DNA of 64,000 bases, from NCBI RefSeq assembly GCF_025143985.1, contig NZ_CP083567.1, forward strand, positions 186,001 to 250,000, read 5' to 3'. This DNA comes from Sulfitobacter sp. W027. GTDB taxonomy: Bacteria > Pseudomonadota > Alphaproteobacteria > Rhodobacterales > Rhodobacteraceae. The first letter of the stretch is position 1. Each line of letters opens with the position of its first letter. This document shows positions 51,905 to 60,121 of the stretch, piece by piece. A program made the position numbers and the translations under genes. Below the pieces are notes generated by a model. That model was not told the origin of the DNA. It did not search any database and was given only the letters and a program-made list of their open reading frames with translations.

Positions 51905-52354
51905 TCAGCAACCCTCCCGACGGCGTATCTCTAGGACGCATACCCATGCGGGGCCGCCCTCCGACGCAAAGGGCAATACACTGAGCCGGAAGATAGCCAC
52001 CTGAAAGTCAATGCGGCCGACAAAATGAGGGACCTCCGCGTCATTGGGATGGAAAGGCCTCAACTCCATCCTGGGCGGCTTTAATAGAAAAGAAAGGCCG
52101 TGAATTGCGGCCGTGATCCGGTTAGAATCACGGGAGGATCGGTGCGGTGTCAGGCAGCCAGAAATTCTGATCTCGAGCTTCCGCCCGAGGCCATCAAGCA
52201 AAAGGTCACATATATACGCTTCGCCTACGCTGCTATCTCTTGCTTTCAAAACGCCGGCATAGACATCACGCCGCAAGCCCTGCAAAATCAGAGCTGCGCT
52301 TTCTCGTTTCAGCGCACCAAAGGGCGGTTCATTGGTTTTTAATAAGGTGTCCAT
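51905..52354 (-). CDS. Hypothetical 149-aa protein, first gene of recombinase operon
   Basis: A 149-residue mixed alpha/beta soluble protein without recognised domain. Its ATG (52354) and GGAG Shine-Dalgarno both lie in one arm of a perfect 15-bp inverted repeat (52352-52391), so translation may be controlled by RNA structure. Together with the 79-aa gene it precedes the recombinase, an arrangement common for accessory proteins of tyrosine recombinase modules. Confidence 0.6.
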   Translation of the reverse strand: MDTLLKTNEPPFGALKRESAALILQGLRRDVYAGVLKARDSSVGEAYICDLLLDGLGRKLEIRISGCLTPHRSSRDSNRITAAIHGLSFLLKPPRMELRPFHPNDAEVPHFVGRIDFQVAIFRLSVLPFASEGGPAWVCVLEIRRREGC

Positions 52355-52391
52355 TGTTCAATCTCCATTCTCAGAGGGAGATTGAACAATG
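52352..52391. repeat. Perfect 15-bp inverted repeat over the start of the recombinase operon
   Basis: CATTGTTCAATCTCC (52352-52366), spacer ATTCTCAGAG, GGAGATTGAACAATG (52377-52391). In the minus-strand transcript one arm contains the GGAG Shine-Dalgarno and the ATG of the 149-aa gene, so the hairpin would hide the start. It could also be a recombinase core site or an operator. By symmetry the plus strand has GGAG-N8-ATG too, opening a 36-codon frame at 52389-52499. Confidence 0.75.
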
Positions 52392-52679
52392 CGGTTAAAA
52401 TCGAGTGAATGGGAACGAATGGGCCGACATGGTAAACTGCTTTCTCGACTAAATTTGGCTATTGTCGCGCACCTAGAGATCCAGAAAAGCATTCTGTAGG
52501 ATACAGGCAATTTGTCCCTGTCATATGAATGACAACGTGTAGGCCGAATTATGTTAAGCTAATTGTCACTTCGTCACGTCCACGGACACCGCCGCTGCTT
52601 GGACGTATAGGTCGCTAAGGTGTAGCTCTCCAATGAGAAAGCGACGGGAAGCATGATTGGTCTATTCAATTCTAGCAAC
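52392..52679. other. Island edge region without firm gene
   Basis: About 290 bp right of the inverted repeat. It holds only the 36-codon plus-strand frame (52389-52499), which has a Shine-Dalgarno by symmetry but no recognised domain. No tRNA or clear att repeat seen. Confidence 0.35.
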
Positions 52680-52812
52680 CTATGCAGAAAGATGACCGGT
52701 CGCGGCAGCAAACTCTGCTTCGATCTTGTTGATAAGATCAGCGGCTGGTAGGATCAGCTTAACCGTGCCGATGCCTTGGCAAGCGACCCAGATGTCCGCC
52801 CCCTTTTGGAAT
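52680..52812 (-). pseudogene. Nitronate monooxygenase C-terminal relic
   Basis: The minus strand reads KGADIWVACQGIGTVKLILP then AADLINKIEAEFAAATG and a TAG at 52680-52682. This matches the usual C-terminal end of 2-nitropropane dioxygenase/nitronate monooxygenases (D-x-W-x-A-G-Q-G-x-G followed by a helix). Upstream sequence has stops and no frame. A truncated relic at the border between the island and the catabolic block. Confidence 0.5.
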
Positions 52813-53146
52813 TGTCAGCACCGGTGGCGAATTTTAAAGTCGTCGCGCTAGCGATTGTCGGTCTGTCGGGGTCGAGCTCCGTGGCAACGAGTGACCACCT
52901 GAAGTAGCTCCCCTAAACCCCAGTGAGGTGGTCTGAGTAAACAATTACCAATCCACCGAATTTCGTAATCATCTGCTTGTAGCCAACGACTGCGTTCGCC
53001 TCTTCGGTCGGGACAAATGCCTAATTTTCCTCTAACTCGGTTATTTTCAAATCTCACCGAATAGAGCTGTCGTCACTTTGCAGGTGGTCGCCCCCTAACC
53101 GCATCGAATACCTTGGCTTAGACAGTCTTTTTCTTCTGGAGCATCC
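52813..53146. other. Intergenic stretch upstream of the purine/glyoxylate block
   Basis: About 330 bp with no convincing gene. It should contain the promoter for the ureidoglycine aminohydrolase gene. No operator palindrome identified. Confidence 0.4.
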
Positions 53147-54016
53147 ATGAGCACTAAATATTTCGCGCCACACGGGGGACATCCCGGACAAGAGCAGCTT
53201 CTTACCGATCGCGCCGTTTTTAAGGAAGCCTATGCGGTCATCCCGAAGGGCACGATGCGGGATATCGTCACAAGCTTTTTGCCCTTTTGGGAGGATACGC
53301 GTCTGTGGGTCATCGCGCGGCCCATGAGCGGTTTTGCCGAGACCTTTTCTCAATACATCATGGAGGTGCAGCCCGGCGGGGGGTCTGACAAAGCTGAGTT
53401 GGATCCGGAAGCCGAAGGCGTTCTTTTTATGGTCGAAGGGGCCGCGACTTTGCGGGTCAAGGGCGAGACCTACGAGCTGAGCCCGGGCGGCTACGCGTAT
53501 CTGCCCCCCTCAAGCGCCTGGACCCTGCGGAACGAAGGCGAAGAAGTGCTGCGGTTCCATTGGGTGCGCAAGGCATATGAGGCGGTCGAGGGGTTGGATA
53601 TGCCCGACGTGCTGGTCCTGAACGAAAACGATATAGAACCGACGCCCATGCCGGGCACCGATGGCAAATGGTCAACAACCCGCTTTGTCGATCCTTCCGA
53701 CCTGCGCCATGACATGCATGTCACGATTGTGACATTCGAACCGGGCGGCGTTATTCCCTTTCTTGAGACACATGTGATGGAGCACGGGCTCTATGTGTTG
53801 GAAGGCAAAGCCGTCTACAATCTGAACAATGATTGGGTCGAAGTCGAAGCCGGCGATTACATGTGGCTCCGCGCTTTTTGCCCTCAGGCATGCTATGCGG
53901 GTGGCCCGGGGCGGTTCCGGTACCTGCTTTACAAGGACGTAAATCGCCATATGGCGCTCCGTCCCGACACCGCGTCATACCCTCAACATCAGCGGCTTAA
54001 GGCTGCGGCCAAGTAA
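53147..54016 (+). CDS. allE: (S)-ureidoglycine aminohydrolase, bicupin
   Basis: A 289-residue bicupin enzyme that hydrolyses (S)-ureidoglycine to (S)-ureidoglycolate and ammonia in allantoin breakdown, Mn-dependent. Metal ligands are visible in the second cupin: E207, H209 and H213 in LETHVMEHG and Q247 in CPQACYAG, matching the known E-H-H-Q set. The first cupin (about 80-140) has lost its metal ligands, as in the family. It overlaps the convergent IclR regulator gene by 20 bp. It links to allA and the allantoinase fusion at 62.7-64 kb. Confidence 0.9.
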   Translation: MSTKYFAPHGGHPGQEQLLTDRAVFKEAYAVIPKGTMRDIVTSFLPFWEDTRLWVIARPMSGFAETFSQYIMEVQPGGGSDKAELDPEAEGVLFMVEGAATLRVKGETYELSPGGYAYLPPSSAWTLRNEGEEVLRFHWVRKAYEAVEGLDMPDVLVLNENDIEPTPMPGTDGKWSTTRFVDPSDLRHDMHVTIVTFEPGGVIPFLETHVMEHGLYVLEGKAVYNLNNDWVEVEAGDYMWLRAFCPQACYAGGPGRFRYLLYKDVNRHMALRPDTASYPQHQRLKAAAK

Positions 54017-54845
54017 CGCTACCCCCGATTGCGAGGCTCAATTGGTGAGCCGCCTTGATGACGGGGCGGCTCAATTCTTCGATTTTGGAAGCGCCGACCC
54101 TGCTTGTTGGCCCGGATATCGAGATTCCCGCGACAGCTTCGCCATTCATGTCGAATACCGGCGCCGCGATACAGCGCATGCCTTCGTTTCTCTCTTCATT
54201 ATCAACTGAAAAGCCGCTTTCCCGAATGGCTTCGAGATTCTGGCGCAGGGCCGTCGGATCAATGATCGTATGTACGGTGAAGCGCGTCATCAGTCCCTTC
54301 GACAGAAGCCTGTCCAAACGCTCAGAATCCATATATGCGAGCAACGCCTTGCCAATGCCGGATGCATGCATCGGAGAAAGGCTGCCGGGCGGGAAAAAGG
54401 CGCGGATGTTCGCATGTGTCTCCACTTGGCTCAGGAACAAGACCGCCTCTTCTTTTCCGACGCCGATATTGGCTGTTTCACCGGTCGTTTCCATCAGCTT
54501 TCGCATGATGGGTCGCGCACGATCGACAAGACTTGTGCGCCGAAGGAAACGCGCGCCGATCACAAACGCGCGCGGACCAATGTACCAAACCTGCTCTTCG
54601 TGATCGAATTCGACCAGCCCCCTGCCCTCAAGGGTTACAAGGATACGGTAGACGGTCGCTGGCGATTGGCGCATCTCATCTGCCAGCTTAGAGAGCGGCT
54701 TGCCCTGCGCTTCGCTGAGATACTCGAACACCTCCATGGCCCGGTCGAGCGATTTGATCGTATTCTGCGCGGTCTTGTCCGTCCAGCCACGGGGCCTTCC
54801 GCGTGCTTTCCGACCAGTTCCTGAACCATTGCCTTGAGATTCCAT
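53997..54845 (-). CDS. bhcR: IclR-family regulator of the beta-hydroxyaspartate cycle
   Basis: A 282-residue IclR-type regulator. N-terminal winged helix (PLSKLADEMRQSPATVYRILVTLEGRGL) and C-terminal effector domain (about 110-280; GIGKALLAY, MRCIAAPVFD). It is divergent from bhcA in the position of BhcR, which in Paracoccus controls the bhc genes with glyoxylate as effector. A TGAAA-N5-TTTCA palindrome lies in the shared promoter region. The basic, Gly-rich start (TGRKARGRPRGWTDK) precedes the DNA-binding part. Confidence 0.88.
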   Translation of the reverse strand: MESQGNGSGTGRKARGRPRGWTDKTAQNTIKSLDRAMEVFEYLSEAQGKPLSKLADEMRQSPATVYRILVTLEGRGLVEFDHEEQVWYIGPRAFVIGARFLRRTSLVDRARPIMRKLMETTGETANIGVGKEEAVLFLSQVETHANIRAFFPPGSLSPMHASGIGKALLAYMDSERLDRLLSKGLMTRFTVHTIIDPTALRQNLEAIRESGFSVDNEERNEGMRCIAAPVFDMNGEAVAGISISGPTSRVGASKIEELSRPVIKAAHQLSLAIGGSVTWPQP

Positions 54846-54937
54846 AAGAACCCTTCGTTTCTATGTGAAAGACGAAATCACCATGTGAAAAATATAACGC
54901 ACTGACAACACTCATCTTTACGCATGAAGGCAAAAAC

Positions 54938-54952
54938 TGAAACCCTATTTCA
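54938..54952. promoter_or_regulatory. Candidate BhcR operator
   Basis: TGAAACCCTATTTCA, a TGAAA-N5-TTTCA palindrome 62 bp upstream of bhcA, in the bhcR-bhcA intergenic region. IclR-family operators such as those of KdgR have this form. The 8-bp direct repeat ATGTGAAA at 54863-54870 and 54883-54890 is a further possible site nearer bhcR. Confidence 0.5.
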
Positions 54953-55014
54953 AAAAAATATCGGTTCACCCTGGTCCGGTCTACTGTGAAGCCAACAACG
55001 GAAGGAGACCGTCC

Positions 55015-56205
55015 ATGAGCTTTCAAAATCCCGTTTTCATCCCGGGCCCAACCAACATTCCCGAAAGCCTGCGCAAGGCTTGCGACATGCCCACGATTGA
55101 CCACCGGTCACCACTGTTTGGTCAAATTCTGCATCCCGCTCGTGCAGGTGTTCGCAAAATCCTTAAAAGCGACAACGCAGAAATCTTCATTTTTCCGTCT
55201 ACCGGCACGGGCGGTTGGGAAACCGCACTGACCAACACGCTGTCATCTGGTGACAAAGTGCTTGCGGCGCGCAACGGCATGTTCAGTCATCGTTGGATCG
55301 ATATGTGCCAGCGTCATGGTCTTGCTGTGCAGACAGTCGAAACCACATGGGGCGCAGGGATTCCGGCGGATCGCTACGAAGAGATTCTGACAGCCGACAA
55401 GAGCCATGAGATCAAGGCGGTCCTTGCGACACATAATGAAACGGCCACCGGCGTGAAATCAGACATCGCGGCTGTGCGCCGTGCGCTGGACGCATCGGGT
55501 CATCCGGCAATGCTGTTCGTCGACGGTGTATCGTCGATTGCCTCGATGGATTTCCGTTTCGACGAATGGGGCGTGGATGTTGCCGTGACCGGGTCACAAA
55601 AAGGCTTCATGTTGCCCGCAGGCCTCGCCATCGTTGGCTTCTCACCCAAAGCGATGGAGGCCACACAGACTGGCACCCTTCCCCGCACTTTTTTCGATGT
55701 CCATGACATGGCAAAGGGGTACGCGAACAACGCCTATCCCTACACGCCTGCGGTGGGTCTGTTAAATGGGTTGAACCAAGCCTGTGACATGCTGCTGACC
55801 GAGGGTCTGGAGAATGTGTTTGCCCGGCATTACCGAATTGCGAAGGGTGTGCGCGCGGCTGTGGGCGCTTGGGGTCTTGATCTTTGTGCCGAGGACTCTT
55901 CGGTTTACTCCGACACTGTCAGTGCCATTCGGACCCCGGAAGGGTTTAACGCCACCGATATCGTGACCCATGCCGCCAACAAGTATGGCGTCGCCTTTGG
56001 CGTGGGTCTTGGTGAGGTTGCCGGCAAGGTGTTCCGGATCGGCCACCTCGGCAGCCTGACGGATGTCATGGCCCTCTCCGGCATCGCCACCGCAGAAATG
56101 TGCATGGTCGATCTCGGAATGAACATCAAACTCGGTTCCGGGGTCGCGGCGGCCCAAGAATATTATCGCGGCCATTCTGCGGCAGCGCAAAAGGACGCTG
56201 CGTGA
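55015..56205 (+). CDS. bhcA: L-aspartate:glyoxylate aminotransferase (beta-hydroxyaspartate cycle)
   Basis: A 396-residue class V (fold type I) PLP aminotransferase. PLP lysine K196 in VTGSQKGFMLP, the D170 in LFVDGVSSIAS that holds the pyridine nitrogen and phosphate-binding TGTGGWE at 63-69. BhcA makes glycine from glyoxylate using L-aspartate, giving oxaloacetate (via iminosuccinate reduction the aspartate is regenerated). First gene of bhcABCD; strong GGAGGAGACC-type ribosome-binding site (AAGGAG before the ATG). It overlaps bhcB by one base. Confidence 0.92.
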   Translation: MSFQNPVFIPGPTNIPESLRKACDMPTIDHRSPLFGQILHPARAGVRKILKSDNAEIFIFPSTGTGGWETALTNTLSSGDKVLAARNGMFSHRWIDMCQRHGLAVQTVETTWGAGIPADRYEEILTADKSHEIKAVLATHNETATGVKSDIAAVRRALDASGHPAMLFVDGVSSIASMDFRFDEWGVDVAVTGSQKGFMLPAGLAIVGFSPKAMEATQTGTLPRTFFDVHDMAKGYANNAYPYTPAVGLLNGLNQACDMLLTEGLENVFARHYRIAKGVRAAVGAWGLDLCAEDSSVYSDTVSAIRTPEGFNATDIVTHAANKYGVAFGVGLGEVAGKVFRIGHLGSLTDVMALSGIATAEMCMVDLGMNIKLGSGVAAAQEYYRGHSAAAQKDAA

Positions 56206-57176
56206 TGAAGGACTGCCAGATGTACATCCCCACCTACCAGGACATGCTAGAGGCTCACGCGCGGATCGGCCCTTATATCCGCCGCACGCCGGTGCGCAGC
56301 TCGGACTATCTTAACGAACTGGCCGGTTGCGAGTTATTCTTCAAATGCGAGAATTTCCAGGAGCCCGGCGCCTTCAAGGTGAGAGGTGCTTCAAACGCGG
56401 TGTTCGGGCTCAGCGAGGAGCAGGCGGCCAAAGGTGTGGCGACACATTCCTCTGGCAACCATGCATCCTGTTTGGCTTATGCCGCTATGAAGCGTGGCAT
56501 TCCTTGCAACGTGGTTATGCCCCGTACAGCACCTCAGGCAAAAAAGGACACGGTGCGCCGCTATGGCGGGGTCATTACCGAGTGCGAGCCATCGACCAGT
56601 TCACGCGAGGCAACCTTTGCCGAGGTGCAGGCAGCGACAGGGGGCGACTTCGTACATCCTTACAACGATCCCCGAGTGATCGCCGGACAGGGCACGTGTT
56701 CGAAAGAATTCATTGAGCAGACAGATGGTCTTGACGCTGTGGTGGCGCCAATTGGGGGCGGTGGCATGGTATCGGGCACCTGCCTTACCCTCGCGACCCT
56801 CGCGCCTGAGACGCAAATCATCGCTGCCGAACCTGAACAGGCAGACGACGCCTATCGCAGCTTCAGGGCGGGCCATATCATCGCAGACGATGCCCCCAAG
56901 ACCATTGCCGACGGGCTTTTGGTCCCGCTCAAGGACCTGACTTGGCATTTCGTCTCAAACCATGTGTCCGAGATCTACACGGCGTCAGAGCAAGAGATCA
57001 TTGAGGCGATGAAGCTGACGTGGAAGCATCTGCGCGTGGTCATGGAGCCATCCTCTGCTGTGCCGCTCGCGACAGTTCTCAAAAACCCGGAGGCTTTTAA
57101 GGGCAAACGCGTGGGTCTGATCATCACGGGCGGCAATGTCGACCTCGACAAGCTGCCATGGCTGAACGCCGCCTGA
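56205..57176 (+). CDS. bhcB: beta-hydroxyaspartate dehydratase
   Basis: A 323-residue fold type II PLP enzyme of the threonine dehydratase/serine racemase family. K58 in EPGAFKVRGASN binds PLP; the PIGGGGMVSG loop binds phosphate. BhcB converts (2R,3S)-beta-hydroxyaspartate to iminosuccinate. The ATG at 56205 shares its A with the bhcA TGA. An ATG at 56220 (starting MYIPTYQDM) with AAGGA at 7 nt is also possible and would lose five residues. Second gene of the operon. Confidence 0.92.
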   Translation: MKDCQMYIPTYQDMLEAHARIGPYIRRTPVRSSDYLNELAGCELFFKCENFQEPGAFKVRGASNAVFGLSEEQAAKGVATHSSGNHASCLAYAAMKRGIPCNVVMPRTAPQAKKDTVRRYGGVITECEPSTSSREATFAEVQAATGGDFVHPYNDPRVIAGQGTCSKEFIEQTDGLDAVVAPIGGGGMVSGTCLTLATLAPETQIIAAEPEQADDAYRSFRAGHIIADDAPKTIADGLLVPLKDLTWHFVSNHVSEIYTASEQEIIEAMKLTWKHLRVVMEPSSAVPLATVLKNPEAFKGKRVGLIITGGNVDLDKLPWLNAA

Positions 57177-57211
57177 TCTCAAATATTGACTGAAAATGAA
57201 GGAGCACGGAC

Positions 57212-58375
57212 ATGAAAGATATGACCAATCTCGACGAATTCGAAGTGGGCTACGATATCCCGGCAAAACCGGGCATGGATGAGGCCGACATCCAAACACC
57301 GAGCCTTGTGCTCGATCTTGACGCGCTGGAGCGTAATATCAAGAAGATGGGCGACTACGCCAAGGAACATGGCATGCGCCATCGAACCCATGGCAAGATG
57401 CACAAGTCGGTCGATGTCCAACGGCTTCAGGAAAAGCTCGGCGGTGCATGTGGTGTCTGCTGTCAAAAAGTCTCAGAGGCCGAAGTCTTTGCGCGGGGCG
57501 GCATCAAAGATATCCTCGTCTCGAACCAAGTGCGCGATCCTGCCAAGATCGACCGCCTCGCCCGTCTGCCCAAGCTGGGCGCACGCACGATCTGTTGCGT
57601 TGACGACCTTACCAATGTGGCTGACCTGTCGTCGGCGGCGCAGAAACATGGCACCGAAATCGAATGTCTTGTCGAAATAGATTGTGGCGCCGGACGCTGC
57701 GGTGTGACCACCACGTCTGACGTGGTTAAGATTGCTAAGGCCATCGACGGCGCTGAGGGTCTTAAGTTTGCTGGCCTGCAGGCTTATCAGGGCGCAATGC
57801 AGCACCTCGACAGCTATGACGAACGCAAAGCGAAGATCGATATCGCCGTGGTCATGGTCAAAGATGCAGTCGATACGTTGAATGCCGAAGGTTTGGAGTG
57901 TGACATCGTCGGCGGTGGCGGCACCGGCTCCTACTATTTCGAGTCCAACTCTGGTGTGTATAACGAATTGCAGTGCGGCTCCTATGCCTTCATGGACGCG
58001 GACTATGGGCGCATCCTCGACAAAGACGGCAACCGCATTGACCAAGGTGAATGGGAAAACGCCTTTTTCATCCTCACCAGCGTGATGAGTCATGCAAAGG
58101 CAGACAAAGCGATTGTCGACGCGGGCCTCAAGGCTCAATCCGTCGATAGCGGCTTGCCAGTGGTCTACGGGCGCAATGATGTCGAATATATCAAGTGTTC
58201 GGACGAGCATGGGGTCGTCATGGACCCAAACGGCGCGTTGAAGGTCAACGACAAGCTGAAGCTGGTTCCGGGCCATTGCGATCCGACCGCCAACGTCCAT
58301 GATTGGTATGTCGGTGTTCGCAACGGCAAGGTTGAATGCCTCTGGCCAGTTTCGGCGCGCGGTCACGCCTACTGA
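57212..58375 (+). CDS. bhcC: 3-hydroxy-D-aspartate aldolase (beta-hydroxyaspartate cycle)
   Basis: A 387-residue fold type III PLP enzyme of the D-threonine/D-hydroxyaspartate aldolase (DSD1) family. K62 in HRTHGKMHKS is the PLP lysine; the C-terminal PGHCDPT box supplies the metal-binding His and Cys/Asp. BhcC condenses glycine and glyoxylate to beta-hydroxyaspartate. It begins 35 bp after bhcB with an AAGGAG ribosome-binding site. A 205-bp gap with a stem-loop separates it from bhcD. Confidence 0.92.
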   Translation: MKDMTNLDEFEVGYDIPAKPGMDEADIQTPSLVLDLDALERNIKKMGDYAKEHGMRHRTHGKMHKSVDVQRLQEKLGGACGVCCQKVSEAEVFARGGIKDILVSNQVRDPAKIDRLARLPKLGARTICCVDDLTNVADLSSAAQKHGTEIECLVEIDCGAGRCGVTTTSDVVKIAKAIDGAEGLKFAGLQAYQGAMQHLDSYDERKAKIDIAVVMVKDAVDTLNAEGLECDIVGGGGTGSYYFESNSGVYNELQCGSYAFMDADYGRILDKDGNRIDQGEWENAFFILTSVMSHAKADKAIVDAGLKAQSVDSGLPVVYGRNDVEYIKCSDEHGVVMDPNGALKVNDKLKLVPGHCDPTANVHDWYVGVRNGKVECLWPVSARGHAY

Positions 58376-58423
58376 TCTAGCCTATGTCAGGTAGGGAGGC
58401 TGGTTCGCAAAGCGCCAGACAAC

Positions 58424-58464
58424 TGCCCATGTGTCTGCTTTCCTCCCGGCGGGGCACATGGGCA
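58424..58464. other. Intercistronic stem-loop between bhcC and bhcD
   Basis: TGCCCATGTG (58424-58433) and CACATGGGCA (58455-58464) form a perfect 10-bp stem with a 21-nt, G/C-rich loop. No T-run follows, so an attenuator, RNA-stabilising element or processing site is as likely as a terminator. bhcD is 117 bp downstream. Confidence 0.6.
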
Positions 58465-58580
58465 AACTCATTTAGAAACGTGTCAGAATGCTCTTATCCG
58501 CCGTGATCTTGAGCGCGATGTTCTCAAACCATTTGTGAACCTCTCAGGGACTTCTGAAACGAAAAGATTTGGAGAGAAAG

Positions 58581-59546
58581 ATGCTGATCGTACCTGAACG
58601 TGAGATCGCCAACCTAATGACCCGCGAGGCAGCTTTTGATGCTATCGAGAAAGTCTTTGCCGCAATGGCCTCCGGCGACGCCTACAATTTCCCTGTCGTA
58701 CGCGAAGCGATTGGGCACGAAGAGGCGCTTTACGGGTTCAAAGGCGGATTTGATCGCGCCGGGTTGAGCTTGGGGTTGAAGGCCGGTGGATACTGGCCAA
58801 ACAATCTGGAAAAACGGGGACTCATCAATCACCAGTCCACCGTATTCTTGTTCGATCCCGACACCGGCAAGGTCAAAGCGATGGTCGGGGGCAACTTGCT
58901 GACCGCGTTGCGTACGGCGGCGGCGTCTTCGGTTTCGATCAAGCACTTGGCGCGCAAAGACGCGACCGTTATCGGCATGGTAGGGGCCGGTCATCAGGCC
59001 ACTTTCCAGCTACGGGCCGCATTGGAGCAACGTAAGTTCGAGAAGGTGATCGGGTGGAACTACCACCCAGAGATGCTGCCCAATATCGAGAAAGTGGCCA
59101 ATGAGGCAGGGGTTCCGTTTGAATCCGTCGATCTGCCCGGCATGACCGAAGCAGACGTCATCATCTCGATCACCTCCGCCTTTTCACCGTCGTTGATGGC
59201 CGATCACGTCAGCCCCGGAACCCATATCGCATGTATGGGCACCGACACCAAAGGCAAACAGGAGGTCGAAGCGGCCTTGCTGGCACGCGCGTCCGTGTTC
59301 ACCGATGAGGTTGCCCAGTCCGTGAGCATCGGCGAGGCGCAACATGCCATTGCTGAAGGGCTTATCAAGGACACGGATGTTGCCCAGCTTGGCGCAGTCA
59401 TCAATGGGACCAATCCGGGTCGCACGTCGGATCATCAAATCACCCTGTTCGACGGGACCGGCGTGGGCCTTCAGGACCTCGCGGTGGCGGCCAAAGTCGT
59501 TGATTTGGCCGTTGAACAGGGCATCGCAATCGACGTGGACTTCTAA
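58581..59546 (+). CDS. bhcD: Iminosuccinate reductase (beta-hydroxyaspartate cycle)
   Basis: A 321-residue member of the ornithine cyclodeaminase/mu-crystallin family. Rossmann motif MVGAGHQA (about 130-137), K in SLGLKAGGYW and the family's active-site D in TGVGLQDLAVA. BhcD reduces iminosuccinate to L-aspartate with NADH, closing the beta-hydroxyaspartate cycle. The ATG at 58581 is preceded by GGAG; a TTG four codons earlier also fits. It completes the bhc set. Confidence 0.92.
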   Translation: MLIVPEREIANLMTREAAFDAIEKVFAAMASGDAYNFPVVREAIGHEEALYGFKGGFDRAGLSLGLKAGGYWPNNLEKRGLINHQSTVFLFDPDTGKVKAMVGGNLLTALRTAAASSVSIKHLARKDATVIGMVGAGHQATFQLRAALEQRKFEKVIGWNYHPEMLPNIEKVANEAGVPFESVDLPGMTEADVIISITSAFSPSLMADHVSPGTHIACMGTDTKGKQEVEAALLARASVFTDEVAQSVSIGEAQHAIAEGLIKDTDVAQLGAVINGTNPGRTSDHQITLFDGTGVGLQDLAVAAKVVDLAVEQGIAIDVDF

Positions 59547-59612
59547 GCCGAGACACATTGAACTGGCCCAGAAACCGAAAGACTTTCTTTCAGCGCACAA
59601 ACGGTAGGTTTC

Positions 59613-60119
59613 ATGTTTTTGCCAATATCCCTGCTGTTTGTGGGGGCGGTACTTGTGTTGAATGGTCTTTGGATGTCTGGGCGCATCTCGGATCGAGAGA
59701 TTGTTGTCATTAACTTTGCCACAGCGGCAATTACCGCCACAGTCGCCGCTGTGTCACTCGTACGCGCCACGACCGGGGATGAAATCCGCTCTGTTGCCCT
59801 GACCCTGCTGTTCAGCGCGACCTACCTTTGGGTGGCGGTTAACCGGTTGAATGGAGCTGATGGCCGGGGTCTGGGCTGGTTCAGCCTGTTTGTCTCTCTT
59901 TCCGTGTTGCCTCAGGCCTTTTTAGCCCTCGCCTCTGCGGCGAAATTCATTGATATCTGGCTGGGCATTTGCTGGCTTACTTGGTCGGGTCTTTGGTTCA
60001 TGTATTTCGCCACTTTGACGTTGAAGAAACCAGTTCAAGACCAAACAGCAGTTGCCACACTCCTAAGCGGCGTGCTGACTGCCTGGCTGCCCGCCCTTTT
60101 CCTGATGTACGGAGCTTGA
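59613..60119 (+). CDS. AmiS/UreI-family urea/amide channel
   Basis: A 168-residue integral membrane protein with six hydrophobic helices, of the AmiS/UreI family, which conduct urea or short amides across the inner membrane. Conserved aromatic/acidic positions are seen in LVLNGLWMSGRI and YLWVAVNRLNGAD. It follows bhcD after 66 bp and is 2 bp from the GAPDH-type gene. Urea arises in allantoin breakdown, so the channel fits the context of the block. Confidence 0.8.
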   Translation: MFLPISLLFVGAVLVLNGLWMSGRISDREIVVINFATAAITATVAAVSLVRATTGDEIRSVALTLLFSATYLWVAVNRLNGADGRGLGWFSLFVSLSVLPQAFLALASAAKFIDIWLGICWLTWSGLWFMYFATLTLKKPVQDQTAVATLLSGVLTAWLPALFLMYGA

Positions 60120-60121
60120 AC

